From assembly GCF_000002235.5 (NCBI RefSeq), contig NW_022145609.1, positions 33,798,630 to 33,862,629 of the forward strand: DNA of 64,000 nt, read 5' to 3'. Shown here piece by piece: positions 12,001-23,860 of the stretch. A program made the position numbers and the translations under genes. Numbering within the stretch: position 1 is the first letter of the stretch; each line of letters begins with the position of its first letter. The stretch is from Strongylocentrotus purpuratus. Taxonomy: Eukaryota; Echinodermata; Echinoidea; Camarodonta; Strongylocentrotidae. Under the pieces are notes generated by a model. That model searched no databases. It saw nothing but the letters and a program-made list of their open reading frames with translations, and was not told the DNA's origin.

Positions 12001-15000
12001 AGTAAACTTACCCAGAAAAACATTAGCATGATAAAGAGAGCAAAGAGTTTTTTGCCTCAAAAAAAATCCTTAAAGTTACTTTATAACAGTCTAGGTGTTC
12101 CCACGATTAGATTACTGCTCTGTTGTATGGTCGAACAGATTTCATTCTCATACAACTAAGCTGCACAAAATTCAAAAGAGGGCCGCAAGAATAATATTGA
12201 AGAAGACATAAATTATGACACACCGTCGGCTGATTTGTTCACAAGTCTGAAATGGATGACACTAGACAAGCGGTTTGAGTTAAGTCGCGTTATGATGATA
12301 TATAAATGCGTTCATAACTTAGCACCTTCTTACCTTCAGGTAGGCTTAATCAATCCTAATGATGTACATGAGCATCATACAAGGCAAATAGACAGTGGAT
12401 GTTTACGTGTGCCTAGATTTCACACTGATTGTTATAAATGTAGCCCAATTGTTTCTTCCATATTTGAATGGAATAAGCTAGATAATTCGTTGAGAACGAC
12501 TTCCTCTGTCAAATCATTTAAGAGATTGTTTAAACAAAGTTGTAATTTGTGAATGGCTTAGCCGAACATACACTACGTGCATGTTCTGTAATATTAACAT
12601 GACTTATTCACATAATTGCGACTTAATCAATATTTTCCTATTGACATTACTGTTTACTAGGTTTATGATATATGTTTATTTTGCAAACGAGTATTATGTT
12701 TGTAACTGTTCTGTATAAACGTTATAAACGATGTAAATATATGTTCATGTTTATTCAGGGCCCCATGGAAGACCACTACTTGTTGGTGAATGGGCTACCC
12801 TGTCAAAAGATTAGAAATAAATAAAATTTTAAAAATGCTACTTAATCACTTACATCGACTAAAAAAATAGTGTGGGCGATTCCGAATCCCGTACGAAATT
12901 TGTCGTGAAAAACTCGTTATACGACCATTTACTAATGGTTCATTCTGGTATTACTAACGTTATTAAATGTTCATATATACAGATTTCTCCAGACAAATGT
13001 CGTACGGAACGCATTGCACGAAATCGTCTATAGGTTATATTACAATTCAGTCTGAGAAGATAGGTGTAAAAATGCCTATGCTTCCCATGTAGCAACATTT
13101 TTCTTACATACATGTTAGACCTTTCCTATTTTACAAAATAATAGGCATAATTGCATTTGATTTCAAATACTTCCAGGTCTGCCAATTTATGTGTGTAGTA
13201 CGTGCGTAAGTGTGTCTTAAAAATAACTTTGATTTCTGGTCATACAAGAACATAATTATGTGGAAGTGATTGGAAAAGTTTGATCATGTAGAAGAAAGTA
13301 CTGGTGTATACCGTGAGGTTTTTTTTAATCATCAAAGTTAAGACTGCATAAGTTGGCCCAGTCTTGGTAAAAGCCACATGCACTGTCCATAGAATCTGCT
13401 TATATGGGACTATACGATCATGAGGCATGCTACTTAATTGTCACATTTTAAGTATGAAGGCATTTGAGACCATCCCTTTCAAGGGGGCTTAACTCGGCTT
13501 CTGCATGCGTCCAGCCATGTATGATCGAATCTCTCTGATCCCTTGGAGAGGACACCTTTTCTATGAAACACGTTCACACTATTAAACATGTAAATAATGA
13601 AAAGCATCACAAATTATTGTTTCACCTTTTCCTGAACTTAATCTTCCCCTAATGCTGCGTTTAATGTTGAATTAAGTTTAAAGAACTATCACTATCATCC
13701 TTCTTATACTCTCTACGATAGTAATTTGTGACCCTCTGCTCAAGCCTACACCTCAACAAGCACCATGTCCATCTACCACAACCATTTCCTCATCCACCTC
13801 TTCAACAGTAGCCGCAACTGCACCCGTCAACTCTACAACAGGTATGATCTACACACTTATTTACAGGCAGATGGCAAGCCTTTATTTGTAGATGTGTCGT
13901 AGTCGAGGGGTTAACGCACTTGACTGGAAATGCAAAGGTCGTGGGTTCGATGACCCTATTCCGGACACGGCACTAATGTCTCTTTGCAAGACGTTAATCT
14001 ACAATTTTCACTTCATGCCCAGGGGTGAAATGGGAACCTGGGCAGCGTTTCTCGAAACCGTCATAAGTACAAGTTCACCGACATCCCATTGACACGCGTG
14101 TATTAAGTTTAACACGCGCTTCAATGGGATGTCGGGAAACTTGTAGTTATGACGGTTTCGAGAAACGCTGCCCTGGTAGGATGACGACAGTAGGGTTTAA
14201 TCCATGCACCAACAAAAAAACTATTTCAAGAGGTAACGTACGAAGCTATTGGAATTGCCTTATTGGTTTTACGAAAGTAGTTGCGATCTATTATAAGCAA
14301 AAAAGAAGAATAAAGTGTCCTCCTAACAATGAGCAACTTAATATAATCCTTTTTAAAATTCTAAATTCCGTATACAGAAGGCCTTGCATCCCGTTTTCTG
14401 CCAACATCAACGCTGATTATCATTATTGCCGGATCTTCGGTCATTGGAATTCTTGCTATCATCCTGATGATAGCTCTAGGAATTAAAACAAGGTAAAAAT
14501 ATTATCCCCCCCCCCTTCCCTTCACTTCCATCGAGGGGTGAAGAAAAATGCTAGAAAAAGAGAAATAGGGTAGCCTAGTAAAATTGCAAAACAAAATTCT
14601 GAGTAAGACCAGTGCCTCCCCAATCGTCCCAGTGCCTATCAATGGGTAGACTCATGCTACACCATTTTTGTTTTTTTATTTTTTTCTACTGCATTCATGT
14701 ATTAAAGTATACAGTTTTTCGATAACAATAATAATATAAAGTAAATTAAGTATTTTTCTGACAATGAATCATAAATAAGAAAATACATATATAAGCCTAT
14801 ATAAATTATTATTTTTTAAAAGCGAAATGATAAATTGTCATAAATACTAAATTTCATCAAACATTATAAAATTATTTACGGAATAAGGACTGCCATTGTA
14901 AGCTGATTGCTTGATAGTACGACAGCCCCAGACAAAACTCAAGAAATAAATTAAAACATTTATTAAGCATAAACGGATAGGTAATTGGAAATACAAATGT

Positions 15001-15859
15001 TGATGATGGTGATATTGACAATGCAGATGAGGATGATGATGATGATGGTGATGAAGATGGTGATGATGATGATGATGATGACAATGATTCGAATGAAAGA
15101 AGAGATGATATGATAAAGAAGGAAGAGTTGACACAGAAATTTTACCTTGAGTATTCTGATAATAACATCGTTTTAACTTTGGCCTTAAATGAGTAGAGGG
15201 GGCAACATGATTTAATATATTCTGGGAGAGAGTTCCCTAGGTCAGGACCATGGTGTATTATGGATCTATGGGCGATAAGTAATTTCGAGTTTACTAGATG
15301 AAAGTTTGAGGAATTACGGTTAGGGCTTTATTTATAGTGTAAAAGTTTAGAAATGAAAGAGGGAGCATATTATCTAAATACTTAAACATGATTAATAAAA
15401 TTTGTAGTGAATTTATGTCGAATACTGTTAGGGTTTTCCGTTTGTAAAATATTTGACTTGTGTGAGATAAATAGGGTGAACCAGTACATATACGAAGGGC
15501 GGATCCAGGGGGCAGGGGGGAAGGGGGCCACCCCTGGCAAGAAAAGAAGTAAAAACACCTTTAAAACAATAATAAGACGGGGCCCCCCACCCCTGCCCCC
15601 CCCCCCCAAAAAAAAAAAAAAAAAAATGTTGAGTAAAACAAAAATTGTGCTCAACCCCCCATGCCTTTTCGGCGGCTGAATCGCCGCTAAATATTTTCTC
15701 ACGAATTGCCCCCCCCCCCCCCTACCGTCGACTGGATCCGCTCCTGTGCTACGCCGCGGTCTGAATGTAATACCATTTAATGTGACTTAATCTAGTTAGT
15801 TCAGTTAATTTCAGTTTCAATAAACATGAAACTTGCAGGCCTTTACAGAGCCCCCCCCC

Positions 15860-15898
<39 letters not shown>

Positions 15899-16400
15899 TT
15901 CTCCTTGTCGAACTTGTACCCATACGCCTACTGTTGGTTATGATTCTTTTTTCTTTTTCTTTTTCTTTTTCAGTCGAGCTAGAGCTTCATCAGTGGATAA
16001 AGGAACCACAGAGAGCAGCAATCACAATCAAGATTCTCTCCAGACTAATGATACCCCATCGCCACCATCCGATGTCGGTCTACCTGTACGTGTGCCTTCC
16101 TACCTGGAGCCAAATCAAGTACATCCGAACCGGTATTGCACTTTGGACACCAAAGATGCCCCTCATGAATATGAAGAGCCCGATGGCATCGACGCGGTTG
16201 GTGTTCCACACCGATTACAGCAGATCCTGCCTAACACGTTCGACGTACCCAGTGATGCTCCCCATGAATATGAAGAGCCCGATGGCATCGACATGAGTGA
16301 ATATATGAATGTTGATCGCGACAAAGGAAGACCGGTGGTTGATGATGGCGAGTACGTGAAGATGCATGGGCTTGAATTACAGCACACTTACTCGAACTGA
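5225..16400 (+). CDS. Single-propeller LDLR/YWTD-like receptor with phosphotyrosine-motif tail (8 coding exons)
   Basis: Coding exons I place, all with matching phases and GT-AG ends: 5225-5291, 6083-6322, 9259-9421, 10315-10439, 11083-11373, 13722-13841, 14378-14492, 15974-16400. Together they encode 515 residues. Residues 1-20 are a hydrophobic signal peptide (MWLTLFILAFAIPVYF). Residues ~24-315 form one six-bladed propeller: a divergent first blade, then VFWTD, LYWTD, LLFWAD, RLYWAD and IFYSD starts, with PAGLAID/PRGITV-type turns. A short Ser/Thr-rich stalk with two Cys follows, then a membrane helix (~348-372). The 142-residue tail has Tyr at 417, 428, 440, 473, 484, 501 and 513, including Y484-MNV (Grb2-type) and Y501-VKM (PI3K p85-type). 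No EGF or LA module is visible, unlike LDLR, LRP or nidogen. Ligand and function are unknown; surface signalling is inferred. Confidence 0.85.
5704..5760. repeat. (ATT)n microsatellite
   Basis: About 18 ATT units lie inside a wider ATC/ATT-rich region (5580-5900) in the first receptor intron. Long Ile- or Asp/Asn-rich frames here are repeat artefacts. Confidence 0.9.
6500..7700. repeat. Inverted and duplicated repeat block in receptor intron 2
   Basis: The segment 6520-6790 is the reverse complement of sequence around 7380-7620 (AAACATGGATAATATGACTT against its complement, CTTTCAAAAGTGATTTAC against its complement). The right arm itself is doubled as direct copies at about 7125-7345 and 7450-7690. 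No transposase frame is seen; a foldback-type element is inferred. Confidence 0.6.
7895..8345. repeat. Palindromic MITE, copy 2
   Basis: Same family as 1-430. Arms around CTGTACGCAGCGGGGGCTAG and CTAGCCCCCGCTGCGTACAG enclose an inner hairpin with CAATAATTCATCGCA and TGCAATGAATTATTG. It lies in receptor intron 2. Confidence 0.75.
8988..9024. repeat. (GA)n microsatellite
   Basis: An uninterrupted GA run within a purine-rich stretch (8750-9060) in receptor intron 2. Confidence 0.9.
9588..9745 (+). mobile_element. Decayed tRNA-derived SINE
   Basis: The tRNA-like head (GTCATGGTATAGTTGTTC, GATTCGAATCCCAGCACGG) and the body (ACGACATTCATCCACATTTGC) match the window's other SINE copies. Confidence 0.6.
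10041..10194. mobile_element. 154-bp hAT MITE with intact target duplication
   Basis: Ends CAGGCACGTAGCCA and TGACTACGTGCCTG are inverted. They are flanked by a perfect 8-bp duplication GGTATCTA (10033-10040, 10195-10202). The interior carries long G and C runs. It lies in receptor intron 3. Confidence 0.8.
11590..12838 (+). mobile_element. 5'-truncated CR1/L2-like LINE fragment
   Basis: The reverse-transcriptase remainder includes the catalytic MYADDTTLTVSA, then FTKCLGLLIDEEL, PRLDYCSVVW and KIQKRAARIIL. The terminal region (12235-12552) is still open: TSLKWMTLDKRFELSRVMMIYK to FKRLFKQSCNL. Several stops and frame breaks lie between. The tail ends AATAAATAAAATTTTAAAA near 12838. It sits in receptor intron 5, in the sense direction. 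Confidence 0.8.
13886..14215 (+). mobile_element. tRNA-derived SINE interrupted by a MITE
   Basis: Box A-like GTCGTAGTCGAGGGGTT and box B-like GTGGGTTCGATGACCC head the element, then GGCACTAATGTC and CAAGACGTTAATCTACA as in the other copies. It continues after the insertion as TAGGATGACGACAG. It lies in receptor intron 6. Confidence 0.75.
14042..14171. mobile_element. 130-bp palindromic MITE inside the SINE
   Basis: Arms of about 60 bases start GCAGCGTTTCTCGAAACCGT and end with the complement. The short loop lies around GTGTATTAAGTTTAACAC. A 5-bp duplication CCTGG (14037-14041, 14172-14176) flanks it, and the SINE at 60268 shows the uninterrupted CCTGGTAGG. Confidence 0.85.
14747..15090. repeat. 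Dispersed repeat plus (GAT)n microsatellite
   Basis: 14747-14925 matches 18855-19010 (TTTCTGACAATGAAT, AAAATTATTTA, CCATTGTAAGC), an unnamed dispersed family. 15001-15084 is GAT/GATGAT repeat, the source of a false His/Ser-rich frame. Confidence 0.6.
15091..15490. other. Receptor intron 7, possible old retroelement remnant
   Basis: The sequence has the look of a dispersed element (TTCTGGGAGAGAGTTCCCTAGG and following bases), but no intact coding signature remains. I cannot name it. Confidence 0.25.
15495..15746. mobile_element. Probable MITE with GGATCCAG inverted ends
   Basis: GGGCGGATCCAG on the left pairs with CTGGATCCGCTCC on the right; the interior is rich in C, G and A homopolymers. 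A clear target duplication is not visible. Confidence 0.5.
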
Positions 16401-17290
16401 GGTGTTTAGGGTACCAGGGAGGGGGGAGGGGTCGGGATCGTCGATAACATTCAGGGCGATTATGCATTGATTTAAAAGAAAAGAAGAAGAAAAAACAAGG
16501 TCATAGGCGAATCAAAGAGGGGGAGCCAAACAAACGGCGTACATTTAAAGAAAGAAGACAAATATTAGCTACTGAAGTATAGGATTAAAACCATTATAAT
16601 TGTGACCCCCCCCCCCCAACGAAGCCGCCATGATCCCTTCTAAGTTCTAAGGACCGTCAAGGTTGCTGAAATCCATGATTCGTTACTGTCAGAAAAATTC
16701 CTCCCCCCCCCCCCCCGGCCCCCCTCTTCTTCTGGTGATACAGAAGGATCCGTTAGAAAGAAAGGCATTTATTCATTTGTCACGGCGCTCAAAGTGGTGA
16801 TATATATACATGTAGATCTTACCCGGTACTCACTGAAAGTAGACATTTTAAACTTATGTTATAACCTTTGTGTAAGTTTTATGCAATCAATGAAATCTTT
16901 GTGTATAATATACTGTATATGTATGTATATTTTTTTCCATGACCGATTTATACGGGACGGTGATTATAACCTGTGTGTATAAAACACATGTAGCATTGTA
17001 GCTTCAAAGAAATTTTTAATTTTGCGTGTATTTTCCAAAAAGAATTACTAAAATCTGTAACTTTTCGAATAATACAAATATTGTTAACGAAATGTGTTTA
17101 TAAATCATTGCATGTTATATTTTCTTTCAAAACTGTTGATAAATGGGGTGGAAGAGGGAAGAACAAAATGAAAGTGTGAATTATTATATATTTCACTTCA
17201 ATACAAAAATAACAAATATTTAAAAAAAAACACTGGCCTTATCATGGAGTAAATGACCGTTGATTAAATAAAGACTTGTGCTGAATAAAA
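16401..17290 (+). other. Receptor 3'UTR with tandem polyadenylation signals
   Basis: Non-coding, AT-rich sequence follows the receptor stop, with two poly-C tracts near 16607 and 16704. AATAAA hexamers lie at 17267-17272 and 17284-17289 and are the best candidate polyadenylation signals. Confidence 0.45.
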
Positions 17291-17299
17291 TACCATTTT

Positions 17300-18783
17300 A
17301 TTGTTCTGAATTCATAAAAAATGGACGTGCATTTACTTGAAAACATGACTAAAACAAGGCATAGTGAAAATGAGTAAACGTCAACATGACTGTTTGTAAC
17401 AGTTTATTTATACTATCTTGTCAAAACGTCAACCTAACACATCCAAACATACATCAGACACTCAGCGACCTTTGACAACGGATACATTTTGTTTTAATTT
17501 CGCAAATATAGTAGGAAAACTGTTGTACATTTCTTTTCTGTTTTGTTTTGTTCATATTATCTGCGTTTTAACCAAGAAGATGAACTTGCAACGATTTTAT
17601 TACTTCATCAATTTGCTGTATTGATTACAATATAAAGTATGCAACAATGTTCGCTTCAATTAAACAGTGTTGAAGTCATTTTGTAATACCACAGTAGATG
17701 TGCATTCATATATGAACATGAATTTAAACGAATATTTTTTAAATATAGATCTGCAATCGTTAATTGATTTCATGTTTACAAACATATTCAACTACAATTT
17801 TGTGATGAGAACATTGTGTCCAATCATACATAAGTCAAAATAATTTCAGTAACTCCTTATATCTCTCATTGCCCCCCTAAAACTAAAAGTTTCTCCTTCT
17901 TGTCGGTAAAATTATTCTTCTTTTTCTGGTGGTACATTGCCATTTAGAATGATTTAAGATACAAGATAATCCATTTTGAGCACCTTCGGTATGAGGTATG
18001 ATCCAAATTGATCACAAGTCTTCAAATCAATCACAAAATTACAAACTATTTTCTCTTTAGTGTACATTAGTAAATCATTCGAACTGTCTATACTAAAGAC
18101 AAGGCCCTTGTTTGTGAATTTCGTTTTGGTACAGGTAAGATTCCAAAGTAGACACAAGTGACATATAATACAACATACTATTATAATTCAAGATTTCTTC
18201 ATAACATTTTTTTTAGCGATGCATCAAATTTTATAACAGGCCATGTACAAATCCCAATCCCCTAAATACTTTCGGAGCATTTAAGTGCATGCATGATTTA
18301 AAATAAAAACAAAAATTAAAAAAAAGTTTTTTAGAGAATGAAATTGAGAGATGCAGTGGCCTACGAATCAAAAAAGATTTATTTAAAAATCCACAAGCCC
18401 ACAATCTACAATGAATTTAGCATGGGCGGAGCAGGTTCCTACCATCTCCACTATTGAAGGTCCAGAAAAGAATCTGCCCGAGTTCATCATTATCTGGCTA
18501 CTCCACTGTTAAAGATTCTTCAAAAAACACTTGACAAACTCAATGATATTTGTCTCCCTATTATGAAGAGCATGGAATTATTAATTTTTCAACTCTCTTT
18601 AAATCATACTGCCATACGGCAAGAAAAACAACAATCCGATGCCAGACCGATAACAGACAGAGAAAGAAAAAAAATACATTTAACCCTATGGCAAAGAATT
18701 GGTCAGTTTGGCAGTTTCACTGGGGCTTAAAATGTACATTATCAAATTTCTTGGGGCACTGGCAAGAACTTCTTCTGCATTAC

Positions 18784-18814
<31 letters not shown>

Positions 18815-19072
18815 CTTTTTTTGACAACATGAACATAAAATACTAAAAGGTACTTTCTGACAATGAATTGTAAATAAGTAAGCAAATATAAAATACAAAT
18901 ATTTTTCATTTTTTATATAATTTTTTTCTTCAAAGTGTTACATTTGCATTAAACTTTTAAAAATTATTTATGGAAAAAGACTTCCATTGTAAGCGTTGTG
19001 TTAGAAAATATGACATGTGCAGATATGATCTATGCGGATTACATGCCAATGATCATTCCGTGGCAGCATGAT
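17300..19072. other. Space between receptor and PHF24 3' ends
   Basis: AT-rich DNA between two converging genes. It includes a TA microsatellite (18783-18808) and a dispersed repeat (18855-19010). A reversed AATAAA (18378-18383) could end PHF24 transcripts. No coding region is supported. Confidence 0.4.
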
Positions 19073-22000
19073 CTATAACGCTGTAATGGGATGTCCTCTT
19101 ATATATGGAGGGATGGTAGCGGTGTTGGGTCGTGCACTGAGGATGGCCAGGGCCCGCTGGCGGATAAACCTCTCCCAAGTTATCAACCTGATCATGGAGG
19201 AAAGAAAAACAGTGGGGGTGTTTAGTCATTGTTGTGAATGTATGCTTTAACTGTAAGAAATTTCTAAAAACTTGGATATGATGTTCATGCATTTCTTCCT
19301 TTTTTTGAGCCCCTTGCCATCTAGAAACATGGAAAAATTTCAACATGAAGTGCTTAGTAGATAACAAAAGTATATCAGATTTTATAAAGTTGTCAATGGG
19401 ACAAATGGGTCCTACTTATCTACGCTTACTTTTCATCTTAACATAAGAGTAATTTCTTGAGACCTAATGCATTTAACTATTTCTTCTTAAACTGACATGT
19501 TTTGTTTGTTACCCCAGATCAATTTAGCATGTTATATGGCCATCAGTTGACTACTACTTATCACCAACGAATGGCAAATGAACTTCGTCGGTTGATCTAA
19601 AGCAGTCAATCCCTCAGTCTTCATTTTAATGTTAATATTTTCTTTTTTTTATTTTGTTCCTTTACGTGTTTTGATGTTTGCATTTTTTATGATCGTATAT
19701 AAAACCAAACCAAACCGGACAAGCCTACAGAAATAACTACTAAATACTTGGAAAGACTTACTTTCGCTTGTTTGAGGGGTCATACATCTGTATCTGGACA
19801 TCTCTTCCCTCCTGACTTGATTCTAACCTAGAATAAAAATGAATTCAGTATTTATCAGGGGAAGTTTTGACATTCACAAAACATGTTTCAAATTGGCTAT
19901 TTCTAATCACATTGATCAAATAATGATTTCTTTAACATTACTTAAATGACTGAAAGTATGATACCTTAAGGAAGAATATGTTTGTTTCACCATACAACTT
20001 GAGAAAGCAAAATATGAGTAATCTGTACTGCATAAGAAATATTCCAGAGCCAATTCTAACTTGCGATTGATCCAAATCCATTGCATGTCCTCCTTTCAAC
20101 TGCTTAACAGCATGTACGTAGCTGCTTTACGTTTTTCCCCTCTTGGTAGTTATTTATTATAGACAACTATTTCATATACCTTGGAAATATACCTTGGAAG
20201 TAGGCATTTAAAGTTAAAAACTTATTTGCCTCTCGTTGACATTCGGATGAAGAATCCATATTTTGGCACATGTTTAGTGGCGCTATACAGCAATTGACGA
20301 ACATGGACAAGCGAAGGACTCCTCTGGATCAAATTGATCTTTTCTTGACGACCAAAATTTCAACAAATTGGATTTAAAGCTGTTTAGTGAATTGCTCTCC
20401 ACAACTACAGAGGAGAGGTTGTTCCATTCATTGATACATCTCTGTGAAAATGATCCATGTCTAAGCTTCGAGTAGACTTTCTTCTTAACGATCTTGTATC
20501 GATGGCCACGGGTTCTATTATCAGTTGGATGGTCAAAGAAGTGTGCTAGATCCATTTCATCTAGGCCATGCATTATTTTGTATATCTGTATCATATCATG
20601 TCTGCTCTATGGCGTCTGTAGGCAAGAGATGGTAAGTTGAGATGTTTTAGTCTCTTCTCGTAAGTCAAGTGTCGTAGCATGTGTATTTGGCGAGTTGCTC
20701 TACGCTGTACCTTTTCTATTTTCGTGCTGTCTTTTTTCAATACAGGATGCCACACCGTTGAGCAGTACTCGAGTCTTGGTCTTATAATCGATTTGTATAG
20801 ATGTATAAAGCCCGTTTTGTCCAAATTAGAAAATGTCCGCTTGATAATCCCTAGCTTGCGATTTGCAGCAGCACATACTCCATCCACATGATGTGAAAAC
20901 TTGAATTGCTGGTCAAAGGTTACCCCAAGGTCTGTTTCTACTTCAACGGCAGGAATAGGTGTATCATCGTCTGACATGAAATAATCATAACAAGGATTTC
21001 TTCGACCATAGTGGATTACCTTGCACTTCTCTTGATTAATTGGTAGTTGCCACTGATGAGACCATTTTGTGAGCTTTGTTAGATCTGCTTGTAGATTTTT
21101 GCCATCCAATGAAGAGTGAATTGGTGAGAAGATTTTGGTGTCATCCGCAAATAGTTTGACTTCTGATTCAGTGTTACATATAATATCTGGAATGTCATTA
21201 ACATACAACAAGAACAGTGTCGGCCCCAGCACGCTTCCTTGAGCTACGCCGCTGACAACTTTTGATGCACTCATCAATGATGAAATTTAAAAAGAAAAGC
21301 CAGTTCAAGGTTTACTAACCCATGAGCCGTGAGCCAGTTGTAGTAAGCCTCGGCTGATGCAGCTACGGATATGATTCCTGTGTTGTGGTCATCCTTCATC
21401 CGAAAACAATTCTTGATGCGCTCTATCTCCTTAGCAGTCAGGTACATCATCAATTTAACCTTTAGGCATATTGAAACGAAAAAAGAAGAAAATTCTTTGT
21501 AAAGGTTGTACATGTGTGTGAGTGTTCAAACAAACTAAAACACAATCATGTAGTCTTTGAGAAACTCAGTCTATGGCTATTAAAAATGCCTTGTCGACTT
21601 TTGAAATGTGTGAACAGTAAAACAGACATAATAATCTGAAAGTGCTTTCTCCAAGCGCTTGAATAGGGTACTGCACATGAATTTGCCTTGAATTGGACTA
21701 TAAATAGAGTCCCTATGATTGTGTTTTTTAATGAATTACTGGATTCACCTTTTTTTTAACAGGCCAATTATGCTAATGATACCACACGTTAATATCAACA
21801 TCATTTCGTACACTGCTCTTTCACATGCATGAATTTTGCCAGTGAACTAGACAATGAAAAGTCACACACTGTAAAAACCAACATCATTGACAATTCGCTA
21901 ATTTTTCAGGTTGCAAAATTTCTGTTTTTACAGCATGCTAATGAATACAGAAAAAAGAGCAAGAAAAGAGTGTGTTGGGAGAGAAGGAGAATGAGACAGG

Positions 22001-23826
22001 GAAAGAAGGAATCAAATGCAGTAGAGTAGAAAGAGAGTATAGATATATTTTCTTTTTTTTTCAAATTGCAAACCATATTTTTAAATCACCTGTGGTTGTT
22101 TCTCCAGAATATCAATAGCTTCAACTAGAAGGTAATCCTGCCAGGAGACTATGCCGTCTCCATCAGTGTCGTACTGAAAGAACTGCAGTTGGAACAAAGG
22201 ATTTTTAACCCAAAAATAAAATCATACAGAACATGAAAAAAGTCCTCAATGTGGGGTTTATAATGATGATGATAACGACTTTGATGACGACGATGATGAT
22301 GATGGTGACATTGACAAGGAGTAGGAAGTTGAGGGGCTGATAACATTGACTTGATTTTAGTTTTATTTCATTGTTTTGGATATTAAATACAATCATGAGA
22401 AAGAATACAACATCACAAGGAAGATTTAATCAACTTAATGAAGTAAAATTCAATATTTGTTGGATATATTTACATACATGTATTTTTTAGAAGAACTTTC
22501 AGTTAATTGCGCCAATCACGCAATTGCATAATACAATACTAAAAATAAAGACAGTCAATTCATTTCATCACATCTTCATCTCTCAAACTACTTTGATATC
22601 CTGTCAGCAATATAACATCATTGTAAAATATGCATTATATCTACATCACGATGTTAATCAACAGAAAAAAAAAGAAAAAAAAAGGAGGCGGCAATTATAA
22701 AGTAAAAATGTTTTACCTTTTCTTTGGCATTACTTTCAGTAGCTGATGCCTTTTCAACAGCACGATAGTCTGCCCAGGATATCTTTGAATCTGCAATCGT
22801 GTGATAAACAAAGAGGGATAGTATAATTACATTCATTCGATGTATAACCTAAAATGTTGATATTGCCGTCAAAGTAACTGCAATTGTGTAAACATGAAGA
22901 TAAACTAGCTAATACATGAAAGAAAGAAAAAAATGCATTTCTCCTCTTTTTGTCATCACACTTCTTTAATTTAAAATTAAAATTCAGTTATGTTTGTATT
23001 TGCTATTTATTTATTTGATACAGTCAAACCTGCTTTAGTGACCCCCTGTCTAGAAAGACCACATGTCTACAACAAGCACATTTTTTGTTTCCCTTGAAAA
23101 TGGTTTCTCATTGAAACATGTACTAAAGGCACCTGTTTACAAAGACCACCCGTCTACAAAGACCACTTTTTGTGTTTTCCTTGGGTCGTCGCTATAGATA
23201 GGTTTGACTGTATTACTTATTACTGATTGATTTATTCTTCAATATCTTTCTTCAATATCTGTTAAACTGACCTTCATCTTTGTCATAGTTGTCAAACTTC
23301 TCCATAACATCATTCATCTGCTCCTGTGATAGGTGATTGCCAATGGCCTCCTTTGGAAAGAATAGAATATAAATCAAGCCAGAGCATAGATGTTTTTTAT
23401 TGTTATCTTCTGCTTGAGCACCAGGTTGAAAAAGTATATGGGATGCAGTGCTCATAGTAAAGGTTTAAAAAAAGAAATATACAGGTAGACATTATGTGCA
23501 AAGGGAGGCAGAGCAGAACAGTATTTCTTTAAGATGTTGCATACTAAATTTTGAGCATGTTAACCTGAAATGTTATCATTAGTGTGCATCTAAAAATTGA
23601 TCACTGTCATTTGCAGTTAACTTTGAGGATGCTTTTTATAGTACATGTAATAGTTTACATAAGAAGGACGAAAATTAGAGTAAGTCCTCAATTAGTATAC
23701 AGTACATATAATGCCTAATCCAGAGATGGAATTGCCTTGGCAGGCAAAGAATAGGTTTCACAGCTACTTGAGATAGCCCTGTGTTAAATCAAACATTTTA
23801 TGTAAGAGTTTTTACCCCCCCCCCCC

Positions 23827-23860
<34 letters not shown>

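Noticed and set aside
14124-14486. 120-residue plus-strand frame
   Set aside because: It runs through a SINE, a MITE arm and the out-of-frame membrane exon of the receptor.
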